Origin: Paenibacillus sp. FSL H3-0469
GTDB taxonomy: Bacteria; Bacillota; Bacilli; Paenibacillales; Paenibacillaceae
DNA: 64,000 nucleotides
Reading direction: 5' to 3'
Assembly (NCBI RefSeq): GCF_038051945.1
Contig: NZ_CP150302.1
Location: 2,480,001-2,544,000, forward strand
The position numbers and the translations under genes are program-made. The first letter of the stretch is position 1. The number at the start of each line of letters is the position of its first letter. This document shows, piece by piece, positions 35,931 to 45,974 of the stretch. The notes under the pieces were generated by a model that was given only the letters and a program-made list of their open reading frames with translations, searched no databases and was not told the DNA's origin.

Positions 35931-37202
35931 TTAGTCGTTCAGATTCCAGCTGTCCAGATACTCCACTTGCGCCTGTGTCAGGCTGTCGATGGATATCCCC
36001 AGACTTTCCAGCTTGTAACGCGCTACCTGCTCATCCAGCACATAAGGTACATTCTCCACTTTGACGCCAATGCTCTTATAATTGTCATTCACATATTTAA
36101 GGGACAGGGCCTGGAGTGCGAAGGTGGTATCCATAATCTCTGCCGGATGACCATCGGCTGCGCCCAGGTTCACCAAACGTCCTTCAGCCAGGAGATACAG
36201 CTTGCGTCCGTCCTTCAGCTGATATTCTTCGATGTTCTTGCGCACCGTCCGCTGGGACACTGAGCGCTCAGCCAGCTCCGGCTTGTTGACCTCCACATCG
36301 AAATGCCCGGCATTGCAGAGAATCGCGCCATCCTTCATCACATCATAATGCTCACCGCGAATGACGTACCGGTTCCCGGTAACAGTCACGAAAAAGTCTC
36401 CTTGCTTCGCCGCTTCCAGCATCGGCATGACATGGAATCCGTCCATATGTGCCTCTACCGCCTTGATCGCATCCACTTCCGTAACAATTACGTTCGCTCC
36501 GAGTCCCTTGGCCCGCATCGCTACACCTTTACCGCACCAGCCGTAGCCCACCACAACCACGGTTTTGCCGGCGACAATCAGGTTGGTGGTCCGGACAATG
36601 CCGTCCCATGCCGACTGTCCTGTGCCGTAACGGTTATCGAACAAATATTTGCAATAAGCGTCATTTACCGCCACCATCGGGAATTTCAGCATGCCCTGCT
36701 TCTGGAGCGCCTTCAGGCGGATAATACCTGTGGTTGTCTCCTCAGCTCCCCCGCGGATATTCTCCATCAGATCGGGGCGCTCGGAGTGCAGCAGGGTGGC
36801 GAAATCGCCGCCGTCGTCGATAATCAGATCCGGCTTGCTCTCCAGTGCCCGGATATTCAGTGCCTTGAACTCTTCCGGGGAAGGATTGTACTTGGCAAAT
36901 ACGGTAATGCCATCCTCAACGAGTGCAGCACACACATCGTCCTGCGTAGATAACGGGTTGGAGCCTGTAATTGTTACCTCAGCGCCGCCTGCCTGCACTA
37001 CCTTGGCCAGATAAGCGGTCTTGGCTTCCAGGTGAAGGGTGATCGATACCTTGAGCCCCTTGAACGGCTGCTCGGCTTCGAACTGCTCACGGATACGGTT
37101 CAGTACCGGCATATGCTGGCGAACCCAGTCGATTTTGAGATGCCCCTCGGGTGCAAGCGACATATCGGCAACAATACTGTTTTGCTTGGATAATGAACTC
37201 AT
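35931..37202 (-). CDS. ahcY: Adenosylhomocysteinase
   Basis: This 423-residue enzyme hydrolyses S-adenosylhomocysteine to adenosine and homocysteine. Motifs are [32 protein letters not shown] (substrate and catalytic residues), the NAD-binding fold [21 protein letters not shown], and CNAGHFDVE. It ends at DSWNLND, like the short archaeal/bacterial type lacking the Lys-Tyr C-terminal extension. Bacillus subtilis instead uses MtnN and LuxS, so this indicates a different SAH salvage route. It lies 25 nt downstream of bshC and is followed by a terminator, implying a two-gene operon. Confidence 0.96.
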   Translation of the reverse strand: MSSLSKQNSIVADMSLAPEGHLKIDWVRQHMPVLNRIREQFEAEQPFKGLKVSITLHLEAKTAYLAKVVQAGGAEVTITGSNPLSTQDDVCAALVEDGITVFAKYNPSPEEFKALNIRALESKPDLIIDDGGDFATLLHSERPDLMENIRGGAEETTTGIIRLKALQKQGMLKFPMVAVNDAYCKYLFDNRYGTGQSAWDGIVRTTNLIVAGKTVVVVGYGWCGKGVAMRAKGLGANVIVTEVDAIKAVEAHMDGFHVMPMLEAAKQGDFFVTVTGNRYVIRGEHYDVMKDGAILCNAGHFDVEVNKPELAERSVSQRTVRKNIEEYQLKDGRKLYLLAEGRLVNLGAADGHPAEIMDTTFALQALSLKYVNDNYKSIGVKVENVPYVLDEQVARYKLESLGISIDSLTQAQVEYLDSWNLND

Positions 37203-37227
37203 GGTAGGACCCCCTAGAATAATTTGC

Positions 37228-38859
37228 TTACATATAAATAATACGGTGTGTTCCGCTGTAGTCAGCAGGCACAGCCATCAATTCCTCCAGCCATTCCAGC
37301 CCGTAGCGGTTCAGATAATACATCATATTGTAGACCCGCTCCTGCAGCTTACCCAGCGGCATTAGCGACAGCTCAATCCGTTCCCACTGGCGAAGTGCAG
37401 CCTCATTCTGCTTCTCCATTGCATCCAGAGCTTTGCCCTGCAGGAAGGAGATCTGGTCAATAATCTTATCCTTATTATTGCTGCCCAGCTTCAGCAGTCC
37501 TGCCTGAATACTGCCAAGCTGTTCGATCAGCGGCTCATACATCCCGGAGAATACTGTCTTAATCTCTTCGAATTTGTCTTCGAGCTTCAGCTCATCCTGA
37601 GCGCTTAGCCACGCCTTACGTTTATCATCCAGACCCGCCTGCACATTTGTGAAGGACAAGCCGTATTTATCCATATGCTTGCGAAGCGTTCCCTCAATGA
37701 CTGTAAAAGACATGCGCGGAATAATCAGCGGCATCTGTCCGTCCAGCACCCTGAAGGCTTGATGCGGAATCGCCCAGTAAGCCATTTCCCCTTGTCCTAG
37801 CACCGTAGCAAGTACAGGAAGTACATAGTCCTGCATCAGCGGGCGGGTTAGCACATTGTTGCTGAACCGTTCGGGATGGCTCTTCAGTAGCTCCAGCAGC
37901 TCAGAACGGGAGAAGGAGACAGTAGCTTTCCGGTCTGCGAACCGTCCCTCCGCCTTATGGAGCAGAAGCCTTGCACCCTCATGAATATAGAAAAGATTCG
38001 CATTGCCGGGCGTCACATCGGCCTGAAGCTCATATCCGCTGGCCGTAATCCGTTCAGCTGCTGCAAGATAAGCTGCCTCCAGCTCATCATTCCGCTCAAT
38101 CATGGAAGCGAACATGGGCGCTTCCAGCCTGCGCAGGGCAGGATCGGCAGAATCCAGCAGAATCAGTCCGAATTTGCCGAACAAAGATCCCATCAGCTTG
38201 GCGAACGCCTCCGTCATATTCCCGGCGCCCGTAGATGCAGCCGTAACCAGCTCCATCAGCTGCGGTTTGAATTCACTGTCCTGTAATAAGCCGTCCAGCT
38301 GCGCAACTGCCTGAAGCCAGCTCTCGGCATCCACCTTAATCTCGCTGACCGAGGACCGGGGCCCTTCGCCTTTATCCAGCTTGATCCGGGTAATTTCGCC
38401 GCTCCGGTTCAGCACATAGGTATGATTGACCTCATCCCAGTCATGGTCCTCACCCGCAATCCAGAACAGCGGAACGACAGGCCGGCCAAGCTGGGCCGCT
38501 GCCTCCCTGGCTGCCTGAATGGTAGTAATGGCCTTATAGACCACGAATAGAGGGCCTGTGAACAAGCCGCTCTGCTGTCCGCCTGTCACTACCAGGGTCT
38601 CAGGCTGTTCCAGCAATTCAAGCGAACGGACAACGGCCTCATTGGAATTATGCTTGCTATTGTAGCTGCGCAGGTATGAGACAACCTCTGCGCGGTCTGC
38701 CCGCAGGCTTCCAGTACGATCAAGCCACGCTGCACGGTCTGCACGGCTCTCCGGGCTGCGGAAGTCCCCGCCATACAAATGTCCTACTGTTTCGTATTGA
38801 TGTATATAGTCACTGGCGAGCGCAGATCCGCCCGGCAGTGGTTCCGGTACAACATTCAT
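37228..38859 (-). CDS. bshC: Bacillithiol biosynthesis cysteine-adding enzyme BshC
   Basis: This 543-residue protein starts at ATG 38859 with AAGGAGG upstream. An open frame extends 38 codons further but lacks a ribosome site. The BshC core is recognisable by [22 protein letters not shown] near residue 95, [18 protein letters not shown], and a C-terminal coiled-coil stalk. BshC ligates cysteine to glucosaminyl-malate, the last step of bacillithiol, the low-molecular-weight thiol of Bacilli. In Bacillus bshC directly precedes mraZ. Here ahcY is inserted between them. Confidence 0.95.
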   Translation of the reverse strand: MNVVPEPLPGGSALASDYIHQYETVGHLYGGDFRSPESRADRAAWLDRTGSLRADRAEVVSYLRSYNSKHNSNEAVVRSLELLEQPETLVVTGGQQSGLFTGPLFVVYKAITTIQAAREAAAQLGRPVVPLFWIAGEDHDWDEVNHTYVLNRSGEITRIKLDKGEGPRSSVSEIKVDAESWLQAVAQLDGLLQDSEFKPQLMELVTAASTGAGNMTEAFAKLMGSLFGKFGLILLDSADPALRRLEAPMFASMIERNDELEAAYLAAAERITASGYELQADVTPGNANLFYIHEGARLLLHKAEGRFADRKATVSFSRSELLELLKSHPERFSNNVLTRPLMQDYVLPVLATVLGQGEMAYWAIPHQAFRVLDGQMPLIIPRMSFTVIEGTLRKHMDKYGLSFTNVQAGLDDKRKAWLSAQDELKLEDKFEEIKTVFSGMYEPLIEQLGSIQAGLLKLGSNNKDKIIDQISFLQGKALDAMEKQNEAALRQWERIELSLMPLGKLQERVYNMMYYLNRYGLEWLEELMAVPADYSGTHRIIYM

Positions 38860-39000
38860 CGATAATGGCCTCCTTGTTCTGCAATAACCTGCTGCTATAT
38901 GTAATTCATAAACCGGTAAACCCTTTATGATTGTATCCAATGTTGGGTGTGGCGTCAAAGTAATATACGCCATCCTTAGGAAGGATATCCGTAAATCGAA

Positions 39001-39031
39001 AGAATAGGCGAGAGCTGAATGCTCCCGCCTA
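39001..39031 (-). terminator. Terminator of the opp locus
   Basis: On the minus strand AGGCGGGAGC pairs with GCTCTCGCCT (39021-39030 and 39006-39015), followed by a weak ATTCTTTC tract, about 25 nt after the oppF stop. Confidence 0.5.
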
Positions 39032-39054
39032 CGCTTCCGCCTGCGATTTTAAGT

Positions 39055-39987
39055 TTAGGCAAATTGTTTGGCTACGAAATGTCCCTTGGACACCTCAACC
39101 AGTTCATAATCACTGTCATTTGTTTTCTCGCCGGCCGCATAAATCGGGCTGCCCAGCTCATCATGCAGATGAATGCGTTTTTTGTTCGCTTCAATCTCTG
39201 GGTCCGGAACCGGAATCGCCGAGAGCAGGGATTTGGTATACGGATGGATCGGATTAGCGTACAACTCTTCGCTTTCCGCCAGTTCTACCATTTTGCCCAG
39301 GTACATAACGGCCACACGGTCACTGATATGCTTAACCATGGACAAGTCATGCGCGATGAAGAGATAAGTAAGTCCAAGACGGTCCTGCAGCTCCTTGAGG
39401 AGGTTAACGACCTGCGCCTGGATGGATACATCGAGTGCCGAGATCGGCTCATCGCAGACGATGAACTTAGGGTTCACGGCAAGCGAGCGGGCAATCCCGA
39501 TACGCTGACGTTGACCACCGGAGAATTCATGCGGATAACGGGTAGCGTGATCATGGTTAAGGCCAACCATATCCAGCAGCTCTTCAATCCGCTTCTTGCG
39601 TTCCTGGCGGCTTCCGGCCAGACCATGAATGTCCAGCGCTTCACCGATAATGTCAGACACCGTGAACCGCGGGTTAAGCGAGGCATACGGGTCCTGGAAG
39701 ATCATTTGCATATCACGGCGCATCGTCTTCATCTTGCTGCCGGACAGTTTGTAGATATCCGTACCATTGTATTTCACGCTGCCTGCAGTCGGCTCATACA
39801 AGCGGAGAACTGTACGGCCTGCAGTAGTCTTGCCGCAGCCGGACTCCCCTACCATTCCCAGGGTTTCACCTTCGCGGATGGAGAAGCTAATATTATCAAC
39901 TGCCTTAAGAACTCTTCCTTTGCCCACATTGAAATATTTCTTAAGGCCTTCTACTTCAATCAGATTCTTGCTCAGATTCTTACTCAA
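39055..39987 (-). CDS. oppF: Oligopeptide ABC transporter ATP-binding protein OppF
   Basis: This 310-residue ATPase starts at TTG 39987, overlapping the end of the oppD remnant (GTTTGA), with GGAGGTG upstream inside that remnant. It has Walker [10 protein letters not shown] near residue 50, Q-loop [12 protein letters not shown], signature [14 protein letters not shown], Walker B FIVCDEP and the switch histidine IAHDLS. The C-terminal oligopeptide-binding extension (IPVPDPE...) is present. All catalytic motifs are intact. OppF normally pairs with OppD. Since oppD here is broken, OppF would have to homodimerise or borrow another subunit. Confidence 0.92.
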   Translation of the reverse strand: MSKNLSKNLIEVEGLKKYFNVGKGRVLKAVDNISFSIREGETLGMVGESGCGKTTAGRTVLRLYEPTAGSVKYNGTDIYKLSGSKMKTMRRDMQMIFQDPYASLNPRFTVSDIIGEALDIHGLAGSRQERKKRIEELLDMVGLNHDHATRYPHEFSGGQRQRIGIARSLAVNPKFIVCDEPISALDVSIQAQVVNLLKELQDRLGLTYLFIAHDLSMVKHISDRVAVMYLGKMVELAESEELYANPIHPYTKSLLSAIPVPDPEIEANKKRIHLHDELGSPIYAAGEKTNDSDYELVEVSKGHFVAKQFA

Positions 39988-40548
39988 ACGAACTGCACCT
40001 CCTTGGCCATCGAATGCAGATTCCAGCAGTGCGCCATAAGCGTATCACTGAACTCTGTGATGCCGGGATCAATCCATTCCTTCACAAGAAGCACTGCTTC
40101 CCTGCAGCGCGCTGTGAACGGATAACCGACCGGCGGCTTAATCAGATCCGGGGAAGCTAAAGTGATCGGAATCACCTGCCCGCCCTTCTTCGGGTAAGCT
40201 GCGGCACCAGCCGCACAATACCCTTGGTGTACTACGATAACCCGGTCACATCTCACGGCAATTACGCCAGGAATGTGTAATCAGGATGATGGAGGTCCCA
40301 AGCGAATGTTCCACATCGCCGGAGATTTCTTGGGGATATTGGTTAAAGCGAGCCTCCGCATTCATAATGCTCACTACCCTCAGCATTTCAATAGCTTGAT
40401 TATTCGCTTCGGCCGCTGATATATTCTGATGTTAGATCAAAACTTCGGTTATCTGTTTGCCCACTTGGATCATTGGGTTCAAAGAAGTCATCGGGTCTTG
40501 AAATATCATGCCAATATCTTTGCCGCATGGGTTCCATCATTATTTATT
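39984..40548 (-). pseudogene. oppD: Decayed oppD (oligopeptide transporter ATPase)
   Basis: The stretch sits exactly where oppD belongs between oppC and oppF and is about half its normal size. In one frame (about 40516-40236) it still reads [18 protein letters not shown], the Q-loop, then QITEVLI, a TAA stop, and HQNISAAEANNQAIEMLRVV...YPQEISG, then jumps straight to LGTSIILITHS and a TGA. The Walker A region, the LSGGQ signature and Walker B are therefore deleted. A frame change leads into CDRVIVVHQG and a recognisable C-terminus (SPDLIKPPVGYPFTARCREA) ending at 39984. At least one internal stop, one frameshift and two deletions are seen. No functional ATPase can be made. The oppF ribosome site at its end survives. 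Confidence 0.9.
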
Positions 40549-40550
40549 TC

Positions 40551-41498
40551 CTATTTTTTCAGCTTAGGGTCAAGCGCATCACGCAGGCCGTCACCAAAAA
40601 TATTAAAGGAAAGCATCGTTAAACTGATAAGAATCGCCGGGAACAGGAACCGCCACGGATAATACATCCAACCGGTCAATGAGTCATTGATCATCGATCC
40701 GAGTGAAGCGACCGGAGCCTGTACACCAAGACCGAGGAAGCTCAGGAACGCTTCGGCAAAGATGGCATTTGGTACGGACAGCGTAATCGTTACAATAATG
40801 GGTCCTACAGCATTCGGCAAAAGATGCTTGAACAACAGCCGCTTGGACCCTGCACCCATCGAACGTGAAGCCAATACGAATTCACGGTTCTTAAGCTGCA
40901 TAATCTCGCCGCGCACAATCCAGGACATCGTAATCCAGCCCGTTATCGTTAGCGCCAGGATAATGGTACCCAGACTTGGTTCAAGTACAACCAGCAACAG
41001 GATTACTACCAGCAGATATGGAATGGAGTACAGAATTTCAGAAATCTTATTCATGATATTGTCTACACGGCCACCGAAGTAACCCATGATTCCGCCGTAG
41101 ATAACCCCGATGAAAAGGTCAATGGCAGCAGCGGCAAGGCCGACAATCAGCGAGATTCGTGCACCGTACCAGGTACGGACAAAGATATCGCGTCCCAGAT
41201 CATCTGTACCAAACCAGTGAGCGGATGATGGGGGCTTATTCGTGTTGAGCAAATCATTAGAGTAGTAATTGAACTTTGAGAAGAACGGCGCAAAAATTGC
41301 AGCCAGTACGATCAGTCCAAGAACCCCCAGCGCGGTCATTGCCATTTTATTCTGGCGCAGACGCTCCCAGGAATCCCGCCAGGCGGACAGACTTTCGCGC
41401 TGAATGACTTCAGCCTGCCGTTCATCAATTCCGACCTTACGGAAATCTTCCGGTTTCAGGTTCGCATCCTGCGATACCAAATTTTTGTCAAAAGCCAC
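40551..41498 (-). CDS. oppC: Oligopeptide ABC transporter permease OppC
   Basis: This 315-residue permease starts at GTG 41498 behind AAGGAGG. It has an N-terminal cytoplasmic stretch, about six transmembrane helices, the HWFGTDDLGRDIFVRTWYGAR block typical of OppC/DppC, and the EAA loop EAFLSFLGLGVQAPVASLG that contacts the ATPases. It pairs with OppB to form the channel. The oppB stop is 3 nt upstream. The next gene, oppD, is degraded. Confidence 0.93.
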   Translation of the reverse strand: MAFDKNLVSQDANLKPEDFRKVGIDERQAEVIQRESLSAWRDSWERLRQNKMAMTALGVLGLIVLAAIFAPFFSKFNYYSNDLLNTNKPPSSAHWFGTDDLGRDIFVRTWYGARISLIVGLAAAAIDLFIGVIYGGIMGYFGGRVDNIMNKISEILYSIPYLLVVILLLVVLEPSLGTIILALTITGWITMSWIVRGEIMQLKNREFVLASRSMGAGSKRLLFKHLLPNAVGPIIVTITLSVPNAIFAEAFLSFLGLGVQAPVASLGSMINDSLTGWMYYPWRFLFPAILISLTMLSFNIFGDGLRDALDPKLKK

Positions 41499-41501
41499 TC
41501 G

Positions 41502-42434
41502 TTAGCCCTCCTTTCCGCCAGATAGTTTGATACGCGGATCTATAAACACATAAGCAATGTCAGTAATAAACCGTGCTACCATAAGAAGTACACCATAGAA
41601 GATCGTAATCCCCATAATAACGGTATAATCGCGGACACCTATCGCTTCGACAAATTGCTTGCCGATCCCCCCGACACCGAAAATCTGCTCAATTACGACA
41701 GAACCGGTTACGATGTTAGCTGTCATAGGTCCCATATAGGTTACCACCGGCAGAATTCCGTTACGCAGCACGTGACGGCTCAAGATAGCTGCCCAGCTTA
41801 GGCCTTTGGCCTTAGCCGTCTTGATGTAATCTGCATGCAGGACCTCCAGCATACTGGAGCGCGTCAGCCTCGCTATGAAGGCTATAGGCTGCGCTGATAA
41901 CGCGGTTACCGGCAAGACATAATACATCGGCCCTTTGAACCCGGAGACCGGGAACATGTGGAACTTGTAAGCAAACACATATTGCAGCAGCGAGGCGACT
42001 ACAAAGCTCGGAACCGCAATCCCCAGCACCGCCAGCACCATTGCTGCACTGTCAATAAACTTGCGGTGATAGAGTGCCGCCATCATGCCGAGGAAGACTC
42101 CGACAATAACCGACACGAGAATTGCGATAAGCCCCAGCTTCAGAGACGCCGAGAATGTCTGGCCGATCAAGTGTGTTACATCCTGATTCAGACGCTTCAT
42201 GGATACACCCAGATCACCTTGGGCAATTTCACCCAAATACTTGAAATACTGATGATAGAGCGGCTTGTCCAATCCATATTGCTCGTATAAACGCGCTTTT
42301 ATTTCTGGTGGAACCTTCTTTTCAGAAGTAAACGGGTCCCCCGGAATAGCTTTCATCAGAAAAAAGGTCGCTGAAATCAGCACAAATAGCGAGACAACCA
42401 TATAGAAAAACTTATTGGCAATATAACGAACCAT
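41502..42434 (-). CDS. oppB: Oligopeptide ABC transporter permease OppB
   Basis: This permease of about 310 residues has six transmembrane segments. MVRYIANKFFYMVVSLFVL starts the first, followed by the AIPGDPF motif of the OppB/DppB family, and the EAA-type loop VVIEQIFGVGGIGKQFVEAI near the end. The ATG at 42434 is 9 nt from a GGAGGTG box. An ATG two codons earlier is also possible. Between oppA and oppB lies a strong hairpin, so permease expression is probably lower than that of the binding protein. Confidence 0.93.
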   Translation of the reverse strand: MVRYIANKFFYMVVSLFVLISATFFLMKAIPGDPFTSEKKVPPEIKARLYEQYGLDKPLYHQYFKYLGEIAQGDLGVSMKRLNQDVTHLIGQTFSASLKLGLIAILVSVIVGVFLGMMAALYHRKFIDSAAMVLAVLGIAVPSFVVASLLQYVFAYKFHMFPVSGFKGPMYYVLPVTALSAQPIAFIARLTRSSMLEVLHADYIKTAKAKGLSWAAILSRHVLRNGILPVVTYMGPMTANIVTGSVVIEQIFGVGGIGKQFVEAIGVRDYTVIMGITIFYGVLLMVARFITDIAYVFIDPRIKLSGGKEG

Positions 42435-42556
42435 CCCCATCAACACCTCCTTTAACTTTTTTGAGACACATAATTAGATTTTATGAAAAAAATGGCCATT
42501 TGTCTAATTTCTTATTTTGTAAGTTCGTGAAATGTTTAACAAAAAGCCTGAAATGC

Positions 42557-42597
42557 AAAAAAAAGGGATATATATGGAATTCCACATATATATCCCG
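42557..42597 (-). terminator. Intercistronic terminator/attenuator between oppA and oppB
   Basis: A perfect 12-bp stem (GGGATATATATG with CATATATATCCC, 42565-42596) is followed on the minus strand by eight T residues. It is 63 nt past the oppA stop and 130 nt before oppB, a position where partial termination gives excess binding protein. Confidence 0.85.
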
Positions 42598-42659
42598 AAG
42601 TGTAAAGTTCCCTTCAGACTATCACTATTCAGTTATATAAGCTGAAGGTTCTGTCATTC

Positions 42660-44378
42660 TTAGTGCTCGAGCAGGTAAGCGCGAGTGAAGTCAATTGCAC
42701 CGCTGAAGTCAAGAGTTACACCTTTGAGGTACTCTTTAGTCAGGGAGTTGTTAGTGTAGTAGTAGAATGGAATCAGGATCATGTCATCCTGAATGATCAT
42801 TTTCTCAGCCTGTGCAAACAATTCTTGGCGCTTTGCCAGGTCAGAGCTTGTTTTGGCTTCGTTAATCAGCTTGTCATATTCAGGGTTAGCGTAACCAGTA
42901 TCATTGTTACCGCCGCCTGTTACCCACATATCCAGGAAGGTCATTGGATCATTGTAATCCGCAGTCCAGCCGGCACGTGCGATCTGGTAGTTCAGGTTCT
43001 GGCGGTTGTCGATGAATACTGCCCACTCCTGGTTCACAGTGTTTACAGTGATACCCAGAGCCTGTTTCCACATATCAGCTACAGCCAAAGCGATTTTCTT
43101 GTGGCCTTCACTTGTGTTGTAAGACAATTCAATTGGTGGCAGCTCAGTCAGACCTTCTTCAGCCAGACCTTCTTTCAGCAATGCTTTGGCTCCTTCAATA
43201 TCTTCTTTGAAGTAGTCGTCTTTAACTGCAGTACGGTATTCACCGTCAGCGCCCGCGATACCTGGAGGTACATACCCGAAGGCTGGAAGCTGTCCGCCCT
43301 GTGCTACGTTGTCAATCAGCGATTGACGGTTAATAGACATTGCAAGAGCTTTACGGATTTTTACATTGTCAAACGGTTTTTCAGTGATGTTGAATTCATA
43401 GTAGTAGGTACTTGCGATACCTTTTCTCTGGAATTCTTTAGGGAACTCTTTCTGTACGATTGGTACTTGTTCTTGCGGGATTTCACCGTGAGGTGCACCA
43501 GCGCGGTCAAGCTCGCCGTTCTTGTAGCTCAAGAGTTCAGTTGCTCCACTGTTAACCAGGGAGAAGTCGATTTTCGCCAGCTTGATGTTGGCAGCATCCC
43601 AGTATTTATCGTTCTTGCTAACTTGCAGGGATTGGCCGGTAGTCCACTCAGTCAGTGTGAACGCGCCGTTAGTGATCATAGTGTCTTTGCTTGTAGCCCA
43701 TTTAGCATTACCCTCAACGGATTTGTGTACAGGGTAATAAGTATAGAAGGACAGAAGTCCAAGGAAGTAAGGAGTTGGTGCTTTCAGCGTAACTTCAAGA
43801 GTTTTCGCATCTACAGCTTTTACGCCCACTTGACTGAAATCTGTAATTTTCTTTCCATAATATTCTTCAGCATTCTTCAGGTAGTACAATTGATAAGCGT
43901 AAGGTGCAGTAGGATCTGTGTTAGGATCGAGCACGATTTTCCATGCGCGAACGAAGTCAGCAGCTTCTACAGGGTCACCGTTGCTCCACTGTGCATCACG
44001 CAGGTGGAACGTATATACCAGTCCGTCAGCGGAAATATCCCACTTTTCAGCAATACCCGGCTCAGCTTGGCCAGTTTCATCATTCATACGGGTCAGGCCT
44101 TCATACATAGTTTTCAGGACGGTGTTGGCTTGGCTGTCCTGAGCTTGTGCAGGGTTAAACGTAGGTGGTTCTGCAGTCAGGTTGACTCTAAGTGTCTGGT
44201 CAGCAGCCAGCTTCTCGTCACCTGTTGTTCCTGTGTTCGTGCTGCCCTCTGGTGCAGTCGTCGCCGCTGCATTGGTGCCGCTGTTCGCATTGTTCTTGTT
44301 TCCGCCGCAGCCAGCAAGCACTGTGCCGATCACCAGAACTATTGCGATCATGAGCAATAGACTTTTACTCTTCTTCAT
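42660..44378 (-). CDS. oppA: Oligopeptide-binding lipoprotein OppA
   Basis: This 572-residue SBP_bac_5 protein begins with a lipoprotein signal peptide (MKKSKSLLLMIAIVLVIGTVLAGC, cut into two parts: a basic start, then a hydrophobic core ending in lipobox LAGC). A Thr/Ser/Gly-rich linker follows. Family motifs include AEPPTFNPAQAQDSQANTVL, WSNGDPVEAADFVRAWK and the late DYNDPMTFLDMW. It would capture peptides outside the membrane for OppBCDF. Its codon usage leaves the opposite strand open for 565 codons, which is a by-product and not a gene. Confidence 0.95.
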   Translation of the reverse strand: MKKSKSLLLMIAIVLVIGTVLAGCGGNKNNANSGTNAAATTAPEGSTNTGTTGDEKLAADQTLRVNLTAEPPTFNPAQAQDSQANTVLKTMYEGLTRMNDETGQAEPGIAEKWDISADGLVYTFHLRDAQWSNGDPVEAADFVRAWKIVLDPNTDPTAPYAYQLYYLKNAEEYYGKKITDFSQVGVKAVDAKTLEVTLKAPTPYFLGLLSFYTYYPVHKSVEGNAKWATSKDTMITNGAFTLTEWTTGQSLQVSKNDKYWDAANIKLAKIDFSLVNSGATELLSYKNGELDRAGAPHGEIPQEQVPIVQKEFPKEFQRKGIASTYYYEFNITEKPFDNVKIRKALAMSINRQSLIDNVAQGGQLPAFGYVPPGIAGADGEYRTAVKDDYFKEDIEGAKALLKEGLAEEGLTELPPIELSYNTSEGHKKIALAVADMWKQALGITVNTVNQEWAVFIDNRQNLNYQIARAGWTADYNDPMTFLDMWVTGGGNNDTGYANPEYDKLINEAKTSSDLAKRQELFAQAEKMIIQDDMILIPFYYYTNNSLTKEYLKGVTLDFSGAIDFTRAYLLEH

Positions 44379-44419
44379 CTAGCAGTTCCCCCTAAATAGA
44401 ATGTGGTATATGGTTTATG

Positions 44420-44425
44420 ATTATA
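44420..44425 (-). promoter_or_regulatory. Possible -10 element of oppA
   Basis: A consensus TATAAT lies 42 nt before the oppA start on the minus strand. The best -35 at 17 nt (TAGATT) is poor, and a TTGACC is only 8 nt away, so the promoter is uncertain. Confidence 0.35.
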
Positions 44426-44528
44426 CAACCAGTGGTCAAAAAAATCTAGAGCAATATTTTCTGAAAACGACTTTTTTTTAATTCTTTAAAATTTTGTGAC
44501 GTTGACGCTTCACCGGAGCAGTGGAACG

Positions 44529-44915
44529 TTACATCGCTTGTGATATGTATTGAATGAGGCCTACAACCATAAATAATACGTAACCTACGCCCAGGAAAAA
44601 GAATGAAAGCCGCCATACAGCACGAAGTAACCGTTTTCCGTCCACCCCTCCTTTGAGACGGTTTTGCGCACCGCCAATCAGTCCGGCGGATATTAATACA
44701 ATAAGTAGTATAAGAAAGAATCCAAAGGTTGAGTCGAAAATAATATTAAACAGTCCCGAAACTGACAGCAATAAAAACAAAGTAGTTACGTCCATCGCCA
44801 GCATCATTGTTTTCCTCTTATCATGCCTCAGCCCGATTCCTGCGAAATACACAATCAAAAAAGGAACAATCGGAATAACGCTTAACACGCCGAACGAATT
44901 CCGGAGAAATTCCAA
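44529..44915 (-). CDS. DUF3397-like small membrane protein
   Basis: This 128-residue protein starts at TTG 44915 with a GGTGAGG box. It has four hydrophobic segments (about 10-27, 38-58, 62-83, 100-124) and short basic loops. It lies 6 nt after panE, matching the DUF3397 gene found near panE and bshC in many Bacilli. The function is unknown. The family name is from memory of context and topology, so moderately sure. Confidence 0.6.
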   Translation of the reverse strand: MEFLRNSFGVLSVIPIVPFLIVYFAGIGLRHDKRKTMMLAMDVTTLFLLLSVSGLFNIIFDSTFGFFLILLIVLISAGLIGGAQNRLKGGVDGKRLLRAVWRLSFFFLGVGYVLFMVVGLIQYISQAM

Positions 44916-44921
44916 ACAGCC

Positions 44922-45902
44922 TCACCCCTCCCTCACAGTCATGCCTTCTACCAGTCCGCAAATCCAGCGGTGCAGCGGAGCCTGAATGCCCTGCCGCAGC
45001 CCCATATTCACAATGCTTCCATTAATCCAGCGGATTTCCGTCTCCCTTGCAGCAAGCACATCAGCCAACATCGATGATGTATTGCCCGAAGTCGCGCGGC
45101 ACACTTCAAGAATGGCGTCCCAGGCATCGTGCTCAGGGAAAATCCCGCAGGCCTCTAATATCCCGGTTGCCTCTATATACAGTTCCTTCATAAGCTGTAT
45201 ACGTGCAGCAGAGGCCAGCAATTCGCCGTTCCGGACCCGCCAAATGGCGGTTAGAGGATTAATGACAGCATTGATCAGAAGCTTCCGGTAAATGATGGTA
45301 TCCACTTCTTTCGACAGAGAAGCGTGAAATCCTGCTGAGGCAAGAGCTTCTATGAAACTAATTATGGCCTCAGGCTTAGATGCCTGCAGATCAGTTTCAT
45401 GAATATTTATAGGAGAGCTGCTCTTCCCTATACATATTTCCCCTTTACCCGTATGAATAATCTCTGTTAATGTTTTCCTCTTGGCCGCCTCTGTTGTTAC
45501 AGCCGCCCAGATGGATGACCCCGGCAGCAGCCCCCTAAGCAGCTCCAGATGTCCGCAGCCGTTCTGAAACCCTATGACTACAAGCTTCCTGCCGCTTAGC
45601 GGCCGGAGAATCTCAGGCAGAGCCTCATGAAGCACCTTCTGCTTGACCGTTAACAGTGTAACCTCCCCGGGTTCATCCAGCTGACACTGGGTATATCCTT
45701 CTACTGGTGCCGCTGAGAAGCTCCCGCCTGGAAGCCGTGTTGCTTCCCTGCCATCTTCATAGCTAATAGTAAGACCCCGTTCGGATAGCGCCTTGCTCTG
45801 CTCCTCCCCCCTGCACCATATCCGTACTTCAACCCCACTGGCGATCAGCCGTCCTGCAAGCAGCAGCCCCAGTGACCCCGCACCTATCACATCTATCCTC
45901 AT
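44922..45902 (-). CDS. panE: 2-dehydropantoate 2-reductase (KPR family)
   Basis: This protein of about 326 residues starts at ATG 45902 (MRIDVIGAGSLGLLLAGRL). It has the GAGSLG Rossmann motif, WCRGEEQ, VLLTVKQ-like LLTVKQKVLHEAL, GFQNGCGHLELL and the catalytic-lysine region YRKLLINAVINPLTAIWRVRNGEL. The family reduces ketopantoate with NADPH in pantothenate synthesis. The Bacillus counterpart at this locus is YlbQ. Several paralogues of this fold exist, so the exact substrate is inferred. Confidence 0.85.
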   Translation of the reverse strand: MRIDVIGAGSLGLLLAGRLIASGVEVRIWCRGEEQSKALSERGLTISYEDGREATRLPGGSFSAAPVEGYTQCQLDEPGEVTLLTVKQKVLHEALPEILRPLSGRKLVVIGFQNGCGHLELLRGLLPGSSIWAAVTTEAAKRKTLTEIIHTGKGEICIGKSSSPINIHETDLQASKPEAIISFIEALASAGFHASLSKEVDTIIYRKLLINAVINPLTAIWRVRNGELLASAARIQLMKELYIEATGILEACGIFPEHDAWDAILEVCRATSGNTSSMLADVLAARETEIRWINGSIVNMGLRQGIQAPLHRWICGLVEGMTVREG

Positions 45903-45974
45903 GCTAATCCTGCCCCCTGCCATGCCTTGCTCCAATAATTTTCCTAATTATATCCTGCCTGTCTCTGCAAAAGC

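Noticed and set aside
37203..38973. SAM or SAH riboswitch controlling ahcY
   Set aside because: The gap between bshC and ahcY is only 25 bp, and the region before bshC shows no recognisable aptamer core.
39984..40256. A 90-codon open frame just upstream of oppF as a separate small gene
   Set aside because: Its translation is the C-terminal end of OppD in a shifted frame, so it is part of the pseudogene.
42663..44360. Open frame of 565 codons on the plus strand opposite oppA
   Set aside because: It is an exact antisense shadow of a well-supported lipoprotein gene, has no plausible ribosome site, and the Cys/Val/Phe-rich translation looks random.
44440..44530. Hairpin downstream of the DUF3397-like gene as terminator
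   Set aside because: The stem around GTAACGTT/AACGTCAC is interrupted and no T-run follows on the minus strand.
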